Origin: Deinobacterium chartae
GTDB lineage: Bacteria > Deinococcota > Deinococci > Deinococcales > Deinococcaceae
Direction of reading: 5' to 3'
Assembly (NCBI RefSeq): GCF_014202645.1
Contig: NZ_JACHHG010000003.1
Coordinates: 310,001 to 374,000, forward strand
Length of the DNA stretch: 64,000 bases
The notes beneath the pieces are model-generated. The model saw only the letters and a program-made list of their open reading frames with translations. It was not told the DNA's origin and made no database searches. This document shows, piece by piece, positions 63,772 to 64,000 of the stretch (positions are counted from its first letter, which is position 1; every line of letters starts with the position of its first letter). The position numbers and the translations under genes are program-made.

Positions 63772-64000
63772 TGACCGTGTCGCCGACCCCGCAAATGGTG
63801 GTGATCATTCCGGCCCACAACGAGGCGGCCACCATCGCCGCAGCGGTGCATGCCGCGCGCGCAGCGCAGCTTGGAGAGGTGGTGGTGGTCAGCGACGGCT
63901 CACACGACGCCACTGCCGAGTACGCCCGCGTGGCCGGAGCCCGGGTGATCGAACTCCAGCCCAACCGCGGCAAGAGCGCTGCGGTAGCTGCCGGACTGAA
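63771..64000 (+). CDS. Family 2 glycosyltransferase (partial, cut by right edge)
   Basis: About 76 residues are visible: MTVSPTPQMVVIIPAHNEAATIAAAVHAARAAQLGEVVVVSDGSHDATAEYARVAGARVIELQPNRGKSAAVAAGL. This is the GT-A start: IIPAHNEAATI, then the DGS(x)D-type nucleotide-sugar motif (SDGSHDAT) and NRGKSAAV. The class is clear; acceptor and product cannot be told without the rest. Confidence 0.88.
   Translation, partial: MTVSPTPQMVVIIPAHNEAATIAAAVHAARAAQLGEVVVVSDGSHDATAEYARVAGARVIELQPNRGKSAAVAAGL

Overview
The window is one continuous piece of GC-rich (about two-thirds G+C by eye) bacterial chromosome, almost fully coding, with no sign of phage, plasmid, insertion sequence, CRISPR array, rRNA or tRNA. 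The gene set points to the Deinococcota, most likely Deinococcales: a homoisocitrate dehydrogenase closely resembling the Thermus enzyme, a pilM-N-O-P(W)-Q operon, a fused SecDF, a stand-alone S1-domain protein, GTG/TTG starts, and many genes with a -10 hexamer (TANNNT) 5-8 nt before the start codon and no Shine-Dalgarno (SD) sequence, which is the leaderless-mRNA layout known from Deinococcus. I cannot name the genus. The word CTCGAG is extremely common throughout.

Layout. 1-2.6 kb: aroB (cut by the left edge), aroK and aroC on the minus strand. 2.7-8.0 kb: the type IV pilus operon pilM-N-O-P-Q (minus). 8.2-12.7 kb: homoisocitrate dehydrogenase, a split MnmC pair and a Tat-exported 5'-nucleotidase (minus). 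12.9-16.3 kb: mutS2 and rlmN (plus). 16.5-20.6 kb: a coupled TPR / SPOR / Rex / lipoprotein operon. 20.6-23.4 kb: a DarA-type c-di-AMP receptor, RqcH and aroE. 23.4-31.3 kb: a two-component block (CHASE-PAS-GAF kinase, Rcp1-like regulator, REC-kinase), then recJ and lapA on the other strand and a second Rcp1-like regulator. 31.3-34.4 kb: SnoaL-like protein, secDF and a small membrane protein. 34.5-38.4 kb: the rimP-nusA-ylxR-infB operon, with a promoter operator and a leader terminator. 38.4-46.4 kb: minC, an S1 protein, purU, then the 2-oxoglutarate dehydrogenase genes sucA, sucB and lpdA. 46.5-48.9 kb: cobS-cobC-cobT. 49.1-56.2 kb: a SARP/STAND regulator, a PatB-type aminotransferase, a large hybrid kinase and its receiver protein. 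56.2-64.0 kb: mostly small unknown proteins, a TetR regulator with a membrane-protein target, a VC0807-like membrane protein, an ATPase, a short-chain dehydrogenase and the start of a glycosyltransferase.

Themes. Several neighbours fit together: aromatic amino acid synthesis (aroBKC and a distant aroE), pilus assembly, ribosome function and rescue (mutS2, rlmN, rqcH, rimP-nusA-infB), central carbon and redox control (2-oxoglutarate dehydrogenase, Rex), late cobalamin assembly, and three groups of phosphorelay proteins. Most minus-strand operons end in clear hairpins.

I found no single convincing new defence or mobile system. The most interesting signals are the window-wide CTCGAG word, which forces unusual codon choice; the leaderless-promoter set; the double control of the rimP-nusA-infB operon; matching TetR operators; and short ORFs coupled to the starts of a kinase gene and aroK.
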